Shown: positions 1 through 7,688 of the stretch, one piece after another
How positions within the stretch are numbered: the first letter of the stretch is position 1
Layout of the letters: each line of letters begins with the position of its first letter
Assembly (NCBI RefSeq): GCF_013185065.1
Contig: NZ_JAAVTO010000022.1
Coordinates: forward strand, 1-39,958
DNA: 39,958 nt
Direction: 5' to 3'
Origin: Adlercreutzia sp. ZJ473
GTDB lineage: Bacteria > Actinomycetota > Coriobacteriia > Coriobacteriales > Eggerthellaceae
Translations under genes and position numbers: made by a program
The notes under the pieces: model-generated
The model's input: the letters and a program-made list of their open reading frames with translations, nothing else
What the model was told of the DNA's origin: nothing
Database searches by the model: none

Positions 1-20
1 TATCCTGTAAAGTGTCCATG

Positions 21-82
21 GTGGCCGTTGCCTTTCTGATGAATCGGTTACTTTCGCAAAAACGATTCTAGGCAATGGCCAC
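21..82. repeat. Long imperfect hairpin
   Basis: The 13-base arm at 21-33 (GTGGCCGTTGCCT) is complementary to 70-82 with one G-T mismatch. Inside it, GAATCG (41-46) pairs with CGATTC (63-68). It resembles an extragenic palindrome. No T-run follows it on either strand, so a terminator role is not supported. Confidence 0.6.
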
Positions 83-128
83 TTCTATCTCAAAGCGACT
101 CCTGACACCAACTTTCGGCACGCGATCC

Positions 129-260
129 GTTATCGGTGGTCCAAGCCGCAAAAACCGCCGATAACGAGCCCTTTTCATCCACTTTCTTCGAGAAATCGCC
201 GATAACGGGGTGTTTTCATCCAGTATTTCCCCAAGGTGGATGAAAAACCGCCGTTGTCGG
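129..260 (+). repeat. Two-hairpin extragenic repeat, copy 1
   Basis: This 132-base element contains two hairpins. In the first, GTTATCGGTGG (129-139) pairs with CCGCCGATAAC (155-165). In the second, CCGATAACGG (199-208) plus TTTTCATCC (213-221) pairs with GGATGAAAA (238-246) plus CCGTTGTCGG (251-260). It aligns without gaps to 6989-7120 in the same orientation, at about 85% identity by hand count. Confidence 0.8.
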
Positions 261-281
261 TGTCGTGGGCGGCAAGAGTGC

Positions 282-315
282 CATGGGGGCATGGGCAGCA
301 TGGGGGCATGGGCGC
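282..315 (+). repeat. 17-bp G-rich tandem repeat with G-quadruplex pattern
   Basis: Two tandem 17-base units begin CATGGGGGCATGGGC at 282 and 299. Together they give four runs of at least three G (285-289, 293-295, 302-306, 310-312) with short loops of 3, 6 and 3 bases, which fits the canonical G-quadruplex pattern on the plus strand. Degenerate versions of related words continue to about 400. Confidence 0.65.
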
Positions 316-564
316 CGTGGGCGCCATGGACAGCACGGGAGATGTGGGAGGTGTGGACAGCACGGACAGCGTGGGAGGTGCGGGCGGCGCGGGAAGGGGC
401 CCGTTGGCGTCGCGCCACGCTCCGTGCTGTCATGGGTCGAGGAAGGGAGATTGCGCGATGTGGCGTGCTCTGCGTGGGCGCGGATTGTGGAAGGAGCTTG
501 CTGCCGCAGACTGTGGCCGGAGCTTCGCCCATCGCCTCTCGGCAGGGCGAAGATGCCGAGCGTT

Positions 565-608
565 CCTGCCCGAAACCCTCGCATAAGTTTGCGTGCGTTT
601 CGGGCAGG
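565..608. repeat. 12-bp perfect inverted repeat
   Basis: CCTGCCCGAAAC (565-576) is the exact reverse complement of GTTTCGGGCAGG (597-608), with a 20-base loop. No T-tract follows it on either strand. It lies 44 bases before a TATAAT box, so it could be an operator or an extragenic palindrome. Confidence 0.6.
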
Positions 609-651
609 ATGCGCGTTTTCGCAGAACGGCAACGCGAGCTCGGATAGAAGC

Positions 652-657
652 TATAAT
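652..657 (+). promoter_or_regulatory. Putative -10 box of the toxin cassette
   Basis: A perfect TATAAT lies 65 bases before the ATG at 723. No good -35 hexamer stands at 16-18 bases spacing, so promoter strength is uncertain or depends on an activator. Confidence 0.35.
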
Positions 658-722
658 GGCGAAAAGCGGCAGGTGCTTCTGATGGGAGGGCGTGAGGACC
701 GAAGCGAGGAGGCGAACTCGGC

Positions 723-1202
723 ATGGAGCTTTATCATGGGAGCAACGTTGAGGTGCGAAGCCCCAGGCTTCTGAGAGATCAGCGTGCTTTGGATTTCGGA
801 AGCGGGTTCTACACGACTTCCGACTTGCGGCAGGCATCATCGTGGGCAAGGCGTACGGCTCGCCTTCGCGGAAAAGGACGTCCTTGCGTTACGGTCTATG
901 AGGTTGACGAATCGTCTTTCGATGACTTGCGCGTCCTCAGGTTCAACGAACCTGACGAGGCTTGGCTGTCCTTCGTGGCGAAGAACAGGAGGAGCGAGAG
1001 CATCCCAGGTGATTGGGACGTCGTTGTCGGACCGGTGGCGAATGACCAGACGATGCCCACGCTGCTGCTCTTTATCGACGGGTTTCTTACAGCTGACCGA
1101 ACCATAGAGCTGCTCATGCCCCAGAAGCTGAAGGACCAGTTCGTGTTCAAGACCGTAGAGGCGCTGAGGCGCCTCCGCTGCATTGAGGTGATTTCGGTAT
1201 GA
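723..1202 (+). CDS. DUF3990-type ADP-ribosyltransferase-like protein (putative toxin)
   Basis: This 159-residue protein starts at an ATG with GAGGAGG ten bases upstream (706-712). The N-terminus carries YHGS (residues 4-7), then FGSGFYTT and a WARR stretch. This pattern is found in DUF3990 proteins, which I recall as members of the ADP-ribosyltransferase fold group. The C-terminal half contains WDVVVGPVAND and a LMPQKLKDQF-like segment. The stop overlaps the next start (ATGA), and two small genes follow, suggesting a toxin with linked partners. A second copy at 6976-7437 keeps only the C-terminal part. Toxicity is inferred from family and operon form. A host-beneficial modifying enzyme is possible. 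Confidence 0.65.
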   Translation: MELYHGSNVEVRSPRLLRDQRALDFGSGFYTTSDLRQASSWARRTARLRGKGRPCVTVYEVDESSFDDLRVLRFNEPDEAWLSFVAKNRRSESIPGDWDVVVGPVANDQTMPTLLLFIDGFLTADRTIELLMPQKLKDQFVFKTVEALRRLRCIEVISV

Positions 1203-1444
1203 AGAGAATCCCCTATTTCGCCGTTGACTACTATGATCGGCACGTGATCAGGCGCATTGTCAACGATTTCGAGATGGAGCAGATGGATGCCGTGAGGGCG
1301 TTCCTCACGTCCGAGACGCATGGTCTTTTGGAACGCATCGAGAACGGGATGTGGGACTACTCTGAATACGGGATATACGATATGTGGAAAGCGGAGCAAA
1401 GAACCGGTGATCCGCGAAACTCGGCATACATGAGAGGGGAATAG
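1199..1444 (+). CDS. Small partner protein of the DUF3990 cassette
   Basis: This 81-residue acidic protein overlaps the upstream gene by 4 bases, so translation is probably coupled. A paralogue lies at 7437-7688. The two share the pattern YYD...RIV, SET, a G-I-(Y/F)-D-M-W segment and E-Q-(R/I)-T-G-D-P-R-N-S near the C-terminus. I see no membrane segment, signal peptide or catalytic motif. Its position between the toxin-like gene and the DUF3791-like gene suggests an antitoxin or accessory role. I do not recognise the family with certainty. Confidence 0.6.
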   Translation: MKRIPYFAVDYYDRHVIRRIVNDFEMEQMDAVRAFLTSETHGLLERIENGMWDYSEYGIYDMWKAEQRTGDPRNSAYMRGE

Positions 1445-1445
1445 C

Positions 1446-1664
1446 GTGTCTGATCTGGCAAAAGAAACGGAGTTCTTCATTTTCCTGATCGAATGCTATG
1501 CCGAGGCGAAGGGGCGTCCTGCGGGAGATGTTCTGCAAGAGTGGGACGCTCACGGCATTACGCAGGAGATATACGACAACTACGAGATGTACCACAGCGA
1601 GCGCATCGAGAACGCCTTCGAGGACATCGACAGCCTCCTGGCGACGGGAAGGCACGCGTGGTGA
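1446..1664 (+). CDS. DUF3791-like small protein (putative antitoxin partner)
   Basis: This 72-residue protein starts at GTG one base after the preceding stop, with AGAGGGGA just upstream. The FFIF segment near the N-terminus, a central YDNYEMYHSE and a C-terminal EDIDSLL resemble DUF3791 proteins, which often neighbour DUF3990 genes. The last 122 bases of its reading region (1541-1662) match 7767-7888 with a single mismatch, while the first part of the two genes is clearly diverged. This points to recent recombination between the cassettes. Confidence 0.65.
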   Translation: MSDLAKETEFFIFLIECYAEAKGRPAGDVLQEWDAHGITQEIYDNYEMYHSERIENAFEDIDSLLATGRHAW

Positions 1665-1810
1665 GATCGCGGTATGCGATGGCATGCGATCGAGGGGTTC
1701 TGCGGGATCGTTCATCATCGCGTTCATCGGCGCCTCGCGGCAGCGCCGGCGCGAGGCGCGGCGTGGAACGGACCGCTGCTTCATCGCCTTACGCCAACGC
1801 TGATAATGCC

Positions 1811-2230
1811 ATGCCCAGCATAAGCATAGAGAATCAGATAGTGCGAAAGGGGTTGGAGCTCGGATTCTCCAACGTCGGCTTCGCCGCGCTTCGCGACTAC
1901 CCTGAGTACCTCGAAGAGGTTCGCTCTTGTCCCAGCTACGAGGTATTCGCAGAGGCTGACGATGCCCTGATAACTCGTCTCAGCAGGGCGAAGGCGCTTA
2001 ATCCTTGGGCGAGCAGCATCGACCGTTGGGCCGTGCAGGCTTGACCTCGGTCGCCCATCATGCGCAACTACACCAAGAACCTGGACGTCTTTCGTCACAA
2101 TGCCGCTATCGCTCTGGGCAACACCAGCGACCCGCGCCGCCTTCCAGCGCTTCGCGCGGCGCAAGCCTGCATTGACGATCCCGATGCGCTGAAGGCTGTC
2201 GATTGGGCCATTGCGCGACTCGAAGCGTGA
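1811..2230 (+). pseudogene. Internally deleted queG-like (epoxyqueuosine reductase) remnant
   Basis: One frame reads from ATG 1811 through a single TGA (2042-2044) to TGA 2228-2230. The first part (KGLELGFSNVGFAAL ... AKALNPWASSI) resembles the N-terminus of QueG-like cobalamin/Fe-S reductases. The part after the TGA (RHNAAIALGNTSDPRRLPAL ... ALKAVDWAIARLEA) resembles the C-terminal HEAT-like repeat of QueG. The total is about 140 codons, against roughly 350 or more in the intact family. The whole cobalamin-binding core and the ferredoxin-type cysteines are missing. I infer an internal deletion. No ribosome-binding site is evident. Confidence 0.6.
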
Positions 2231-2285
2231 CAGGGGGTCAGCGTGACGAGTGGGCGCCAAAAGCGCGACGTGAGGTCACACGCCG

Positions 2286-3086
2286 CTACGCTTTTGGGTC
2301 GTGGCATATGCGCATGCTGTCGGGTCGTGCAGAGCAGATAAGCGTAAGGTCGTAAGCCCGCGCGAGCTCGATGGTGGCGTCGGTAGGTACGGCCTTTGTG
2401 ACAAGTATCGGCACACTCGCACGAATAGCCTTCATCACCATGTCAACAGGAATGCGCCCGCTTGAGAACACCATTGCCTGTCGCAGATCAACTCCTGCGC
2501 GCAATGCCGCTCCGAGTGCCTTGTCGAACGCATTGTGGCGTCCCAGGTCCTCACGACAGCACACAATGCGGCCATCTACCAGCACATAGCAGCTATGCGT
2601 GCCGAACGTGCACTTGTGTAGCGGCGAGTCCTGCGCAAACGTGCGCGCAGCAGCAAACACCCACGAGTGCTCCCACGCGATGGGCACCACCTTTTCGGAC
2701 GCACCATCGGCATCAAAGTAATGGTTGTACAGCTTGTTGCCCGTGCAGCATGAAGGCACCACATTTATACCGGTCTTCGAGAAATCGGCTACACGATTGC
2801 GTAGGGTCACGCGCGCTCGCGTGCCGTGCTCGCAGAGGTACACCGATTCAACGTCAATCACGCCTGAGATGACCCCTTCGGAAAACAATCGCCCGATCAC
2901 CAAGTCAATCAGGTGGTTGGGCGTGCACACGATGCGCATGGTCAGAATCTCGTTCACGAATACGTCGAGATTGTGCTCAACGAGCACCGTGGCGTCTCCG
3001 GGAACCTCAGCCCCATCTGCGTTCACGCAACGCACCTCATATGATGCGGTGGCTTCTTCTTCAGTATGTCGGTCGAGAATAATCAT
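2286..3086 (-). CDS. fdhD: Formate dehydrogenase accessory sulfurtransferase FdhD
   Basis: This 266-residue protein has the FdhD hallmark EDLGRHNAFDKALG (the EDxGRHNAxDK box) and the FSSGRIP segment that follows it. FdhD moves sulfur from the cysteine desulfurase IscS to the bis-MGD cofactor before insertion into formate dehydrogenase. In E. coli this uses a CxxC loop. Here that loop reads SCCTGN around residues 112-117, with adjacent Cys113 and Cys114 and no cysteine three residues on. The gene lies downstream of selA-selB-selC on the same strand, fitting co-expression with selenoprotein formate dehydrogenase. The start at 3086 has only a weak ribosome-binding site. GC looks lower than in the sel genes. 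Confidence 0.9.
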   Translation of the reverse strand: MIILDRHTEEEATASYEVRCVNADGAEVPGDATVLVEHNLDVFVNEILTMRIVCTPNHLIDLVIGRLFSEGVISGVIDVESVYLCEHGTRARVTLRNRVADFSKTGINVVPSCCTGNKLYNHYFDADGASEKVVPIAWEHSWVFAAARTFAQDSPLHKCTFGTHSCYVLVDGRIVCCREDLGRHNAFDKALGAALRAGVDLRQAMVFSSGRIPVDMVMKAIRASVPILVTKAVPTDATIELARAYDLTLICSARPDSMRICHDPKA

Positions 3087-3139
3087 GGAAACATGAAGGT
3101 TGCGTGCTTGCTCGTTTATGACAGGTTGATGTGGCTATC

Positions 3140-3236
3140 TGGCGGAGACGTGTGCGAATCGAACACACCCGAGACGTTCTGCGCGCCTCACAACGGCTTT
3201 GAAGGCCGCGGGAGCCACCAGGCCCCATCCGTCTCC
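3140..3236 (-). tRNA. selC: tRNA-Sec (UCA anticodon)
   Basis: Read on the minus strand, the gene begins GGAGACGG and ends CGTCTCCGCCA, giving the long acceptor stem typical of tRNA-Sec with an encoded CCA. The anticodon loop is CTTCAAA, with anticodon UCA at 3202-3200. A long variable arm (TGTGAGGCGCGCAGAACGTCTC region) and a GTTCGATTC T-loop follow. The length is 97 bases. It lies between selB and fdhD, so the full SelA/SelB/selC set is contiguous. It reads UGA in fdhA and selD of this window. Confidence 0.95.
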
Positions 3237-3314
3237 TTGTGACAGTGGACGGGCATTCGCGTTGCGTGCTTGTGTTCGCTTATGTGCGTGCGCTTGCTTG
3301 CCCGAACCTTGTCG

Positions 3315-3343
3315 ATAATAGCGCGGAATATGCCCGCGCCGTT
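3315..3343 (-). promoter_or_regulatory. Putative promoter for selC-fdhD
   Basis: On the minus strand, TATTAT (3320-3315) forms a -10 box. With 17 bases spacing, the -35 position (3343-3338) reads AACGGC, a poor match, and directly abuts the palindrome at 3343-3360. A weak -35 beside an operator suggests activator dependence. Confidence 0.4.
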
Positions 3344-3360
3344 TGGAAATCGACTTCCAA
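3343..3360. promoter_or_regulatory. Palindromic operator candidate, TTGGAA-N6-TTCCAA
   Basis: This is a perfect 6-base inverted repeat with 6-base spacing, next to the proposed selC-fdhD promoter. A near-identical site lies at 8018-8035 before yedE (GTGGAA-N6-TTCCAA). A weaker one lies at 16576-16593 before fdhA. Confidence 0.5.
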
Positions 3361-3406
3361 TTGAGGGTATGCGGCGAGCGTCCGAAAAGCGTGTGGTGCT
3401 CGCCCG

Positions 3407-5326
3407 CTACACCAACGCGCGGAGGTCGCCTGTGCGGCGGGTCACGCCGGTGTTGTCGAACAGCTCGAGCAGGGGCATGGCGAACTTGCGAGAGATACCC
3501 ATGGCCTCCTTGAGGTCGGCGGCGGTCGACGGCCCGTGCGCGTTGATGTGAGCGACGATCGCTTCTCGGCAGCGCTCGATTGCGCAGGTGGCGTAGTAGC
3601 GGCTAGCATCGACGCGCACGATGCGTCCTTCGCGCTCGAGCGCCGTGGCGGCCTTGCGGGCGATCGTCAGGTCGATTCCCAGGTCAGAGACGATATCCTC
3701 CAGCGCAGGCGGGGTGACTCCTGCCTTGACGAGCGCCTGTTCCAAGGCGTCTGCGGCGCGCTTTTCGGCGGCGCGTGCTCCTGCGCCTGCTCGGGGGTGG
3801 CTCACCTCGCCGCCAGCATGGGCTGCGATGCCGCGTCGCACCGCCTCGTCGAGCAGCGCGCCAAAGCACCCGGCGTCGGCCGCAGGTGTCACCTGCTGGC
3901 GCAGTGCCTCCTTGGAAAGCCCCGTGGCCTGCGGGTTTGCTGTGTGGAAGTTCAGCAGCGTTTGTTCCATGCGTGCGAGTGTCTTCTGCACGAGCGCGCC
4001 AAGCGCGTACCGCGTGCCGAGCACGGCAACGCTTTCCGCTTCATGGAGGCGCGTGAGGCTTGCGCGCACCGGCACCTCGTCAAGCCCGCAGGCGCGCGCG
4101 ATCTCTTCAGCCGTTTCGGGGAGTGCGGCCAGCTTGAGGTGCGCTTTCACGGCTGCATCGACGTCGCCTTCGGCCAGCGCTTCGAGCAGCGTGTGCTCCT
4201 CGGGTGCGAGGTTGGTGCGTCTGCGTGGGTGCGGGCTTATGACCGTGCCGCCACCGATGACGTGTACGGGAGAATACGAGCGAACGACGAACTGGTCGCC
4301 GTAGGCCACAGGAAGCGGTTCCTCAAGCCTGACCTGCGCGAACGTATGTTCTCCCGAGCCGAGCGACTCGGCGTCGTCCATGAGCAGCACGCGCCCCAGA
4401 ACCTCGCGCGTGCCGTGCGCCACGTGGACGCGTGCGCCGGTCTTGAACGGGCGACCGAACGCGAATGGGTCGAGATAGGTGAACGCGGCGTCGAAACGGT
4501 CCGACGTGCTCGCCGCCTGCGGCGCGCATAGGAAGTCGCCCGGGCGCACGTCGTCGATGGAGAGCCCCGCGAGGCTTGCGGCCACGCGGTTGCCCGCCGC
4601 GGCCTGCTCGCATGCGGTGCCGTGCATCTGCACCGAGCGCACGCGGGTGGAACGACCTGAGGGCAGAATGCAAAGCGCGTCGCCTTCCGCGAGCGTGCCG
4701 CTCCACAACGTTCCCGTGACCACGGTGCCGAAGCCCTTCACGGTGAACACACGGTCGACGGGCAGACGTGCGGACCCCGTCCCCTTGGTGCGCTGCGCAT
4801 GGCGGCATGCCTCGTCGAGCGCAGCGCGCAGCTCGTCGAGCCCCTCGCCCGTGCGGCTCGATACGCCTATGACGGACGCGCTCGCAAACGGGCCGCCAGC
4901 CAGGTGCGACCTCACCTCGTCTTCCATGAACGCGCGCCACTCCTCGTCGACCAGGTCGATCTTGGTGAGCGCCACCACGGCGGTGCGCACGCCGAGGATC
5001 TCGAGCACGGCCATGTGCTCGACGGTCTGAGGCATGACGCCGTCGTCGGCGGCGACCACGAGCAGCGCCACGTCGACGCCGGTGGCGCCTGCCACCATGT
5101 GGCGCACGAACTTCTCGTGCCCGGGGACGTCAACCACGCCCATGGTGCGCCCGCTTGGAAGCTTGAGCTGGGCGAATCCCAGCTCGATGGTGATGCCGCG
5201 GCGCTTCTCCTCGGCCAGGCGGTCGGGGTCGGTGCCGGTGAGGGCGCGCACGAGCGATGACTTGCCGTGGTCGATGTGCCCGGCGGTGCCCAGGATCAGG
5301 GAAGGCGAGGGCTGCGCGGCGCTCAC
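3407..5326 (-). CDS. selB: Selenocysteine-specific elongation factor SelB
   Basis: This 639-residue GTPase delivers Sec-tRNA to the ribosome at UGA codons marked by a SECIS hairpin. The EF-Tu-like part shows the P-loop GHIDHGKS (residues 16-23), the RGITIELGF switch I segment, DVPGHE (G3) and TKID (G4). Beta-barrel domains and then a C-terminal region of winged helices follow, which in the family bind SECIS RNA. I chose the GTG at 5326 because it gives a 4-base GTGA overlap with the selA stop and places the start just before the P-loop domain. selC and fdhD lie downstream. Confidence 0.95.
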   Translation of the reverse strand: MSAAQPSPSLILGTAGHIDHGKSSLVRALTGTDPDRLAEEKRRGITIELGFAQLKLPSGRTMGVVDVPGHEKFVRHMVAGATGVDVALLVVAADDGVMPQTVEHMAVLEILGVRTAVVALTKIDLVDEEWRAFMEDEVRSHLAGGPFASASVIGVSSRTGEGLDELRAALDEACRHAQRTKGTGSARLPVDRVFTVKGFGTVVTGTLWSGTLAEGDALCILPSGRSTRVRSVQMHGTACEQAAAGNRVAASLAGLSIDDVRPGDFLCAPQAASTSDRFDAAFTYLDPFAFGRPFKTGARVHVAHGTREVLGRVLLMDDAESLGSGEHTFAQVRLEEPLPVAYGDQFVVRSYSPVHVIGGGTVISPHPRRRTNLAPEEHTLLEALAEGDVDAAVKAHLKLAALPETAEEIARACGLDEVPVRASLTRLHEAESVAVLGTRYALGALVQKTLARMEQTLLNFHTANPQATGLSKEALRQQVTPAADAGCFGALLDEAVRRGIAAHAGGEVSHPRAGAGARAAEKRAADALEQALVKAGVTPPALEDIVSDLGIDLTIARKAATALEREGRIVRVDASRYYATCAIERCREAIVAHINAHGPSTAADLKEAMGISRKFAMPLLELFDNTGVTRRTGDLRALV

Positions 5327-6795
5327 GAGGCGCTCCTCTCATCGTCGGCGTGCGCGAAGTAGGCTGCCAGCGCGCGCGTGATCTCGTCGACCTCGCCCTC
5401 GTTGAGGACGGTGCGTGCGTCGAACAGGAGCGCCTCCTGGTGGATGCGCGCGATGATGGGCACGGGGTTCTCCCTGACCAGGTACTCCTCGCATTCCTGC
5501 GCACTGCCGCGCGCGAAGCTCAGGCGCACGGCGTAAGTGTCGATGTCGCGCATGGGCAGCGCCCCGCCGCCTGCTCGGCTGATCTCGGGAACCACCGTCA
5601 CGTTGGCACAGCCTTCCGGCAGCACAGCGCGCATGCGGGCTGCAAGCGTCTCGGCGCGCTCGCGCACCTTTTCGGCGGACATCTCGAGCATGCGCAGCGT
5701 GGGGATCTCGGCGCGTGCCAGCTCGGGATCGAGGTAGAGGCGCAGCGTGGCTTCGAGCGCGGCGAGCGTCATCTTGTCGAGGCGCAGCGCGCGGGCGAGC
5801 GGGTTTCTCTTCAGGCGCCCGATGAGCTCGGCCGACCCGATGACGATGCCCGCTTGTGGGCCGCCGAGGAGCTTGTCGCCTGAGAACGATACGAGGTCGC
5901 ATCCCGCTGCGAGGGAGGCGCCCACGGTTGGCTCGGCATGTTCGCCGAGATTGCGCATCTCGAGCAGCGCGCCCGAGCCGAGGTCTTCGTACACTAGGAT
6001 GCCGGGCGCAGAGGCGTCGCGAGCTCGCCGCGCGGATGTGGCAGCGTCGGCAATGCGGCGCAGCTCGCGGGCGCTTACGCTTTCGGTGAAGCCGATCAAA
6101 CGGTAGTTCGACGTGTGCACCTTGAGCAGCAAGGCGGTGTCGTCGCTGATGGCGCGCTCGTAGTCGAACGCGTGCGTCTTGTTCGTGGTGCCCACCTCGC
6201 GCATACGTGCGCGGGAGAGCTCCATGATGTCGGGGATGCGGAACGACCCGCCGATCTCCACCAGCTCGCCGCGCGACACAACGGCCTCGCGCCCGGCGGC
6301 GAACTCGGAGAGCACCATCATGACGGCCGCGGCGTTGTTGTTTACGGCGATGGCCGCCTCGGCGCCGGTTAGCTCGCAGATGAGCTGCTCGCAGTGGGCG
6401 TGGCGGCTCCCACGACACATGCCCTTCGTGTCGTACTCGAGCGTGGAGTAGCCGCGTGCCACCTCGGTCACGGCCGCCACGGCGCTCTCGGCGAGCACGC
6501 TGCGCCCGAGGTTGGTGTGCACGATCACGCCCGAGGCGTTCACCACGTGGCGCAAAGACGGCATGAGCATGCGCTCGGCGAGCGTGTGCGCCTGCGCGGC
6601 CACGGCTTCGACGGCGACATCGACTTCGCGCCCTTCGCGCAGGTCAGCTCGCGCGCAGCTCACCGCCTCGCGCACCGCGCCCAGAAGCGCCGCATGGGGG
6701 AGCACGGCGCGCATGCGGTCGAGCAGCGAGCTCGCTAGGACGTCGTCGACGCTCGGAAGGCTCCGAAGCCGTTCGTTGAGGGAAGAGGTGGTCAT
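5323..6795 (-). CDS. selA: L-seryl-tRNA(Sec) selenium transferase SelA
   Basis: This 490-residue PLP enzyme converts seryl-tRNA-Sec to selenocysteyl-tRNA-Sec with selenophosphate. It shows the N-terminal LPSVD segment, [14 protein letters not shown] (about 86-99), the ENLGSG-like EDLGSG (270-275) and the PLP lysine in [14 protein letters not shown] (Lys308). I chose ATG 6795 because [10 protein letters not shown] leads straight into the conserved N-terminus and a GGAG lies upstream. The open frame extends further, but through the repeat and promoter region. The gene overlaps selB by 4 bases, so the two are probably coupled. Confidence 0.95.
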   Translation of the reverse strand: MTTSSLNERLRSLPSVDDVLASSLLDRMRAVLPHAALLGAVREAVSCARADLREGREVDVAVEAVAAQAHTLAERMLMPSLRHVVNASGVIVHTNLGRSVLAESAVAAVTEVARGYSTLEYDTKGMCRGSRHAHCEQLICELTGAEAAIAVNNNAAAVMMVLSEFAAGREAVVSRGELVEIGGSFRIPDIMELSRARMREVGTTNKTHAFDYERAISDDTALLLKVHTSNYRLIGFTESVSARELRRIADAATSARRARDASAPGILVYEDLGSGALLEMRNLGEHAEPTVGASLAAGCDLVSFSGDKLLGGPQAGIVIGSAELIGRLKRNPLARALRLDKMTLAALEATLRLYLDPELARAEIPTLRMLEMSAEKVRERAETLAARMRAVLPEGCANVTVVPEISRAGGGALPMRDIDTYAVRLSFARGSAQECEEYLVRENPVPIIARIHQEALLFDARTVLNEGEVDEITRALAAYFAHADDERSAS

Positions 6796-6903
6796 AAGTG
6801 CTCCGTTCGCTGCTTGATGAGTCGCCGCGCCAAGGCTCGAGGCGCAAGGGCGCGCGCCCGACCGCGCGCGGCTTCGCGCGACATCGGGCAACGTTGAGTC
6901 CTG

Positions 6904-6930
6904 AGTATACTCGTATGAGGAAGCTGTCAG
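6904..6930 (-). promoter_or_regulatory. Putative selA promoter
   Basis: On the minus strand, CTGACA (6930-6925) and TATACT (6909-6904) are separated by 15 bases, about 109 bases before the selA ATG. The -10 lies within the perfect palindrome GAGTATACTC (6903-6912). The short spacing lowers confidence. Confidence 0.35.
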
Positions 6931-6933
6931 GGG

Positions 6934-7120
6934 CCGATAACGGTATCTTTCCATCCACCGCGTGCTAAAACGTGGATGAAGCAAGGTCGTTATCGGTGGT
7001 TCGAGCCCCAAGAACCGTCGACAACGAGCCATTTGCATCCGCTTTCGTCGAGAAATCGCCGATATCGGGGTATTTGCATCCAGAATTCCCCCAAGGTGGA
7101 TGAGAAAGCGCCGTTTTCCA
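6934..7120 (+). repeat. Two-hairpin extragenic repeat, copy 2 (with extra 5' hairpin)
   Basis: Positions 6989-7120 align without gaps to 129-260. This copy also has an upstream arm: CCGATAACG (6934-6942) and CATCCAC (6952-6958) pair with GTGGATG (6972-6978) and CGTTATCGG (6988-6996). Its 3' end runs directly into the truncated toxin gene. Confidence 0.8.
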
Positions 7121-7437
7121 CGGTTTCATCGTTTGAGTTTGACGAATCGCGCCTGCCTGATCTGAACGTTCTGCACTTCGAGGACGCCACAGTGGATTGG
7201 CTGAAATTCGTCGGCGATAATAGGTTCGGACGCGTCAAATCTGATGATTGGGATATTGCGATAGGCCCCGTGGCGAACGATGCCACCATGCCGGTCCTGA
7301 GCCTCTTCTTCGCCGAGGTGTACACAGAAGAAGAGACGATACGCCGCTTGCTGCCGCAAAAACTCAAAGACCAGTATGCGTTCAAAACCCAAAGGGCAAT
7401 TGATTTGCTTCGGTTCCATGAGGTGGTGAAGGCGTAA
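6976..7437 (+). pseudogene. N-terminally truncated DUF3990-type toxin fused to repeat sequence
   Basis: From about 7130 the frame (SFEFDESRLPDLNVL ... DDWDIAIGPVAND ... LLPQKLKDQYAFKT) is clearly related to residues 60-159 of the protein at 723-1202. The N-terminal half carrying YHGS and FGxGFYT is absent. In its place the open frame reads back through the palindromic repeat to an ATG at 6976, with no ribosome-binding site. I infer a deletion joining the repeat to the middle of the gene. If translated, it should lack ADP-ribosyltransferase activity. Its stop overlaps the next ATG (TAATG). Confidence 0.7.
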
Positions 7438-7688
7438 TGGGCATTCGATCGCACATTAACAGCTACTATGACAACGCGGTGGTGGGGCGAATCGTCGAAA
7501 AGTACGGCATTGCGCCCATGGAGGCCCTGGAATCATATCTGCACTCCGAGACATACCGAATGTACCTTGACCCTGAGCTCGAGATGCTAGAGTTCTCCCC
7601 TGCGGGGATTTTCGATATGTGGGAAAGCGAGCAGATCACGGGCGATCCACGCAACTCCCTTTACATAAGGAGGGATGAGTGTGCCTAG
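7437..7688 (+). CDS. Small partner protein of the truncated DUF3990 cassette
   Basis: This 83-residue paralogue of the protein at 1199-1444 shares SET, GIFDMW and EQITGDPRNSLYIR. It begins at the ATG overlapping the stop of the truncated toxin by one base and overlaps the next gene. The frame is intact although its presumed toxin partner is broken. It could therefore persist as a stand-alone antitoxin against related toxins. The family is not recognised with certainty. Confidence 0.55.
   Translation: MGIRSHINSYYDNAVVGRIVEKYGIAPMEALESYLHSETYRMYLDPELEMLEFSPAGIFDMWESEQITGDPRNSLYIRRDECA

Larger units (their letters stand above)
1..722. other. Gene-poor accessory region with palindromes and G-rich repeats
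   Basis: I see no convincing gene here. The open frames on both strands lack ribosome-binding sites and have low-complexity translations rich in Ala, Arg, His and Pro. The stretch holds a hairpin (21-82), a two-hairpin repeat (129-260) with a second copy near 6989, a G-rich tandem repeat (282-315), a 12-bp perfect inverted repeat (565-608) and a TATAAT box (652-657) ahead of the toxin-like gene. Confidence 0.6.

Noticed and set aside
68-724. Long minus-strand open frame in the first 700 bases
   Set aside because: It runs through palindromes and the G-rich repeat, has no ribosome site and gives a low-complexity His/Ala/Arg-rich product.
2042-2044. In-frame TGA in the queG remnant as a possible selenocysteine codon
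   Set aside because: The surrounding residues do not match a known Sec motif, the protein core is deleted and no SECIS-like hairpin follows within the expected distance.
6796-7038. Longer SelA start at 7038
   Set aside because: The added residues are translated from the palindromic repeat and the likely promoter. ATG 6795 gives the family N-terminus.
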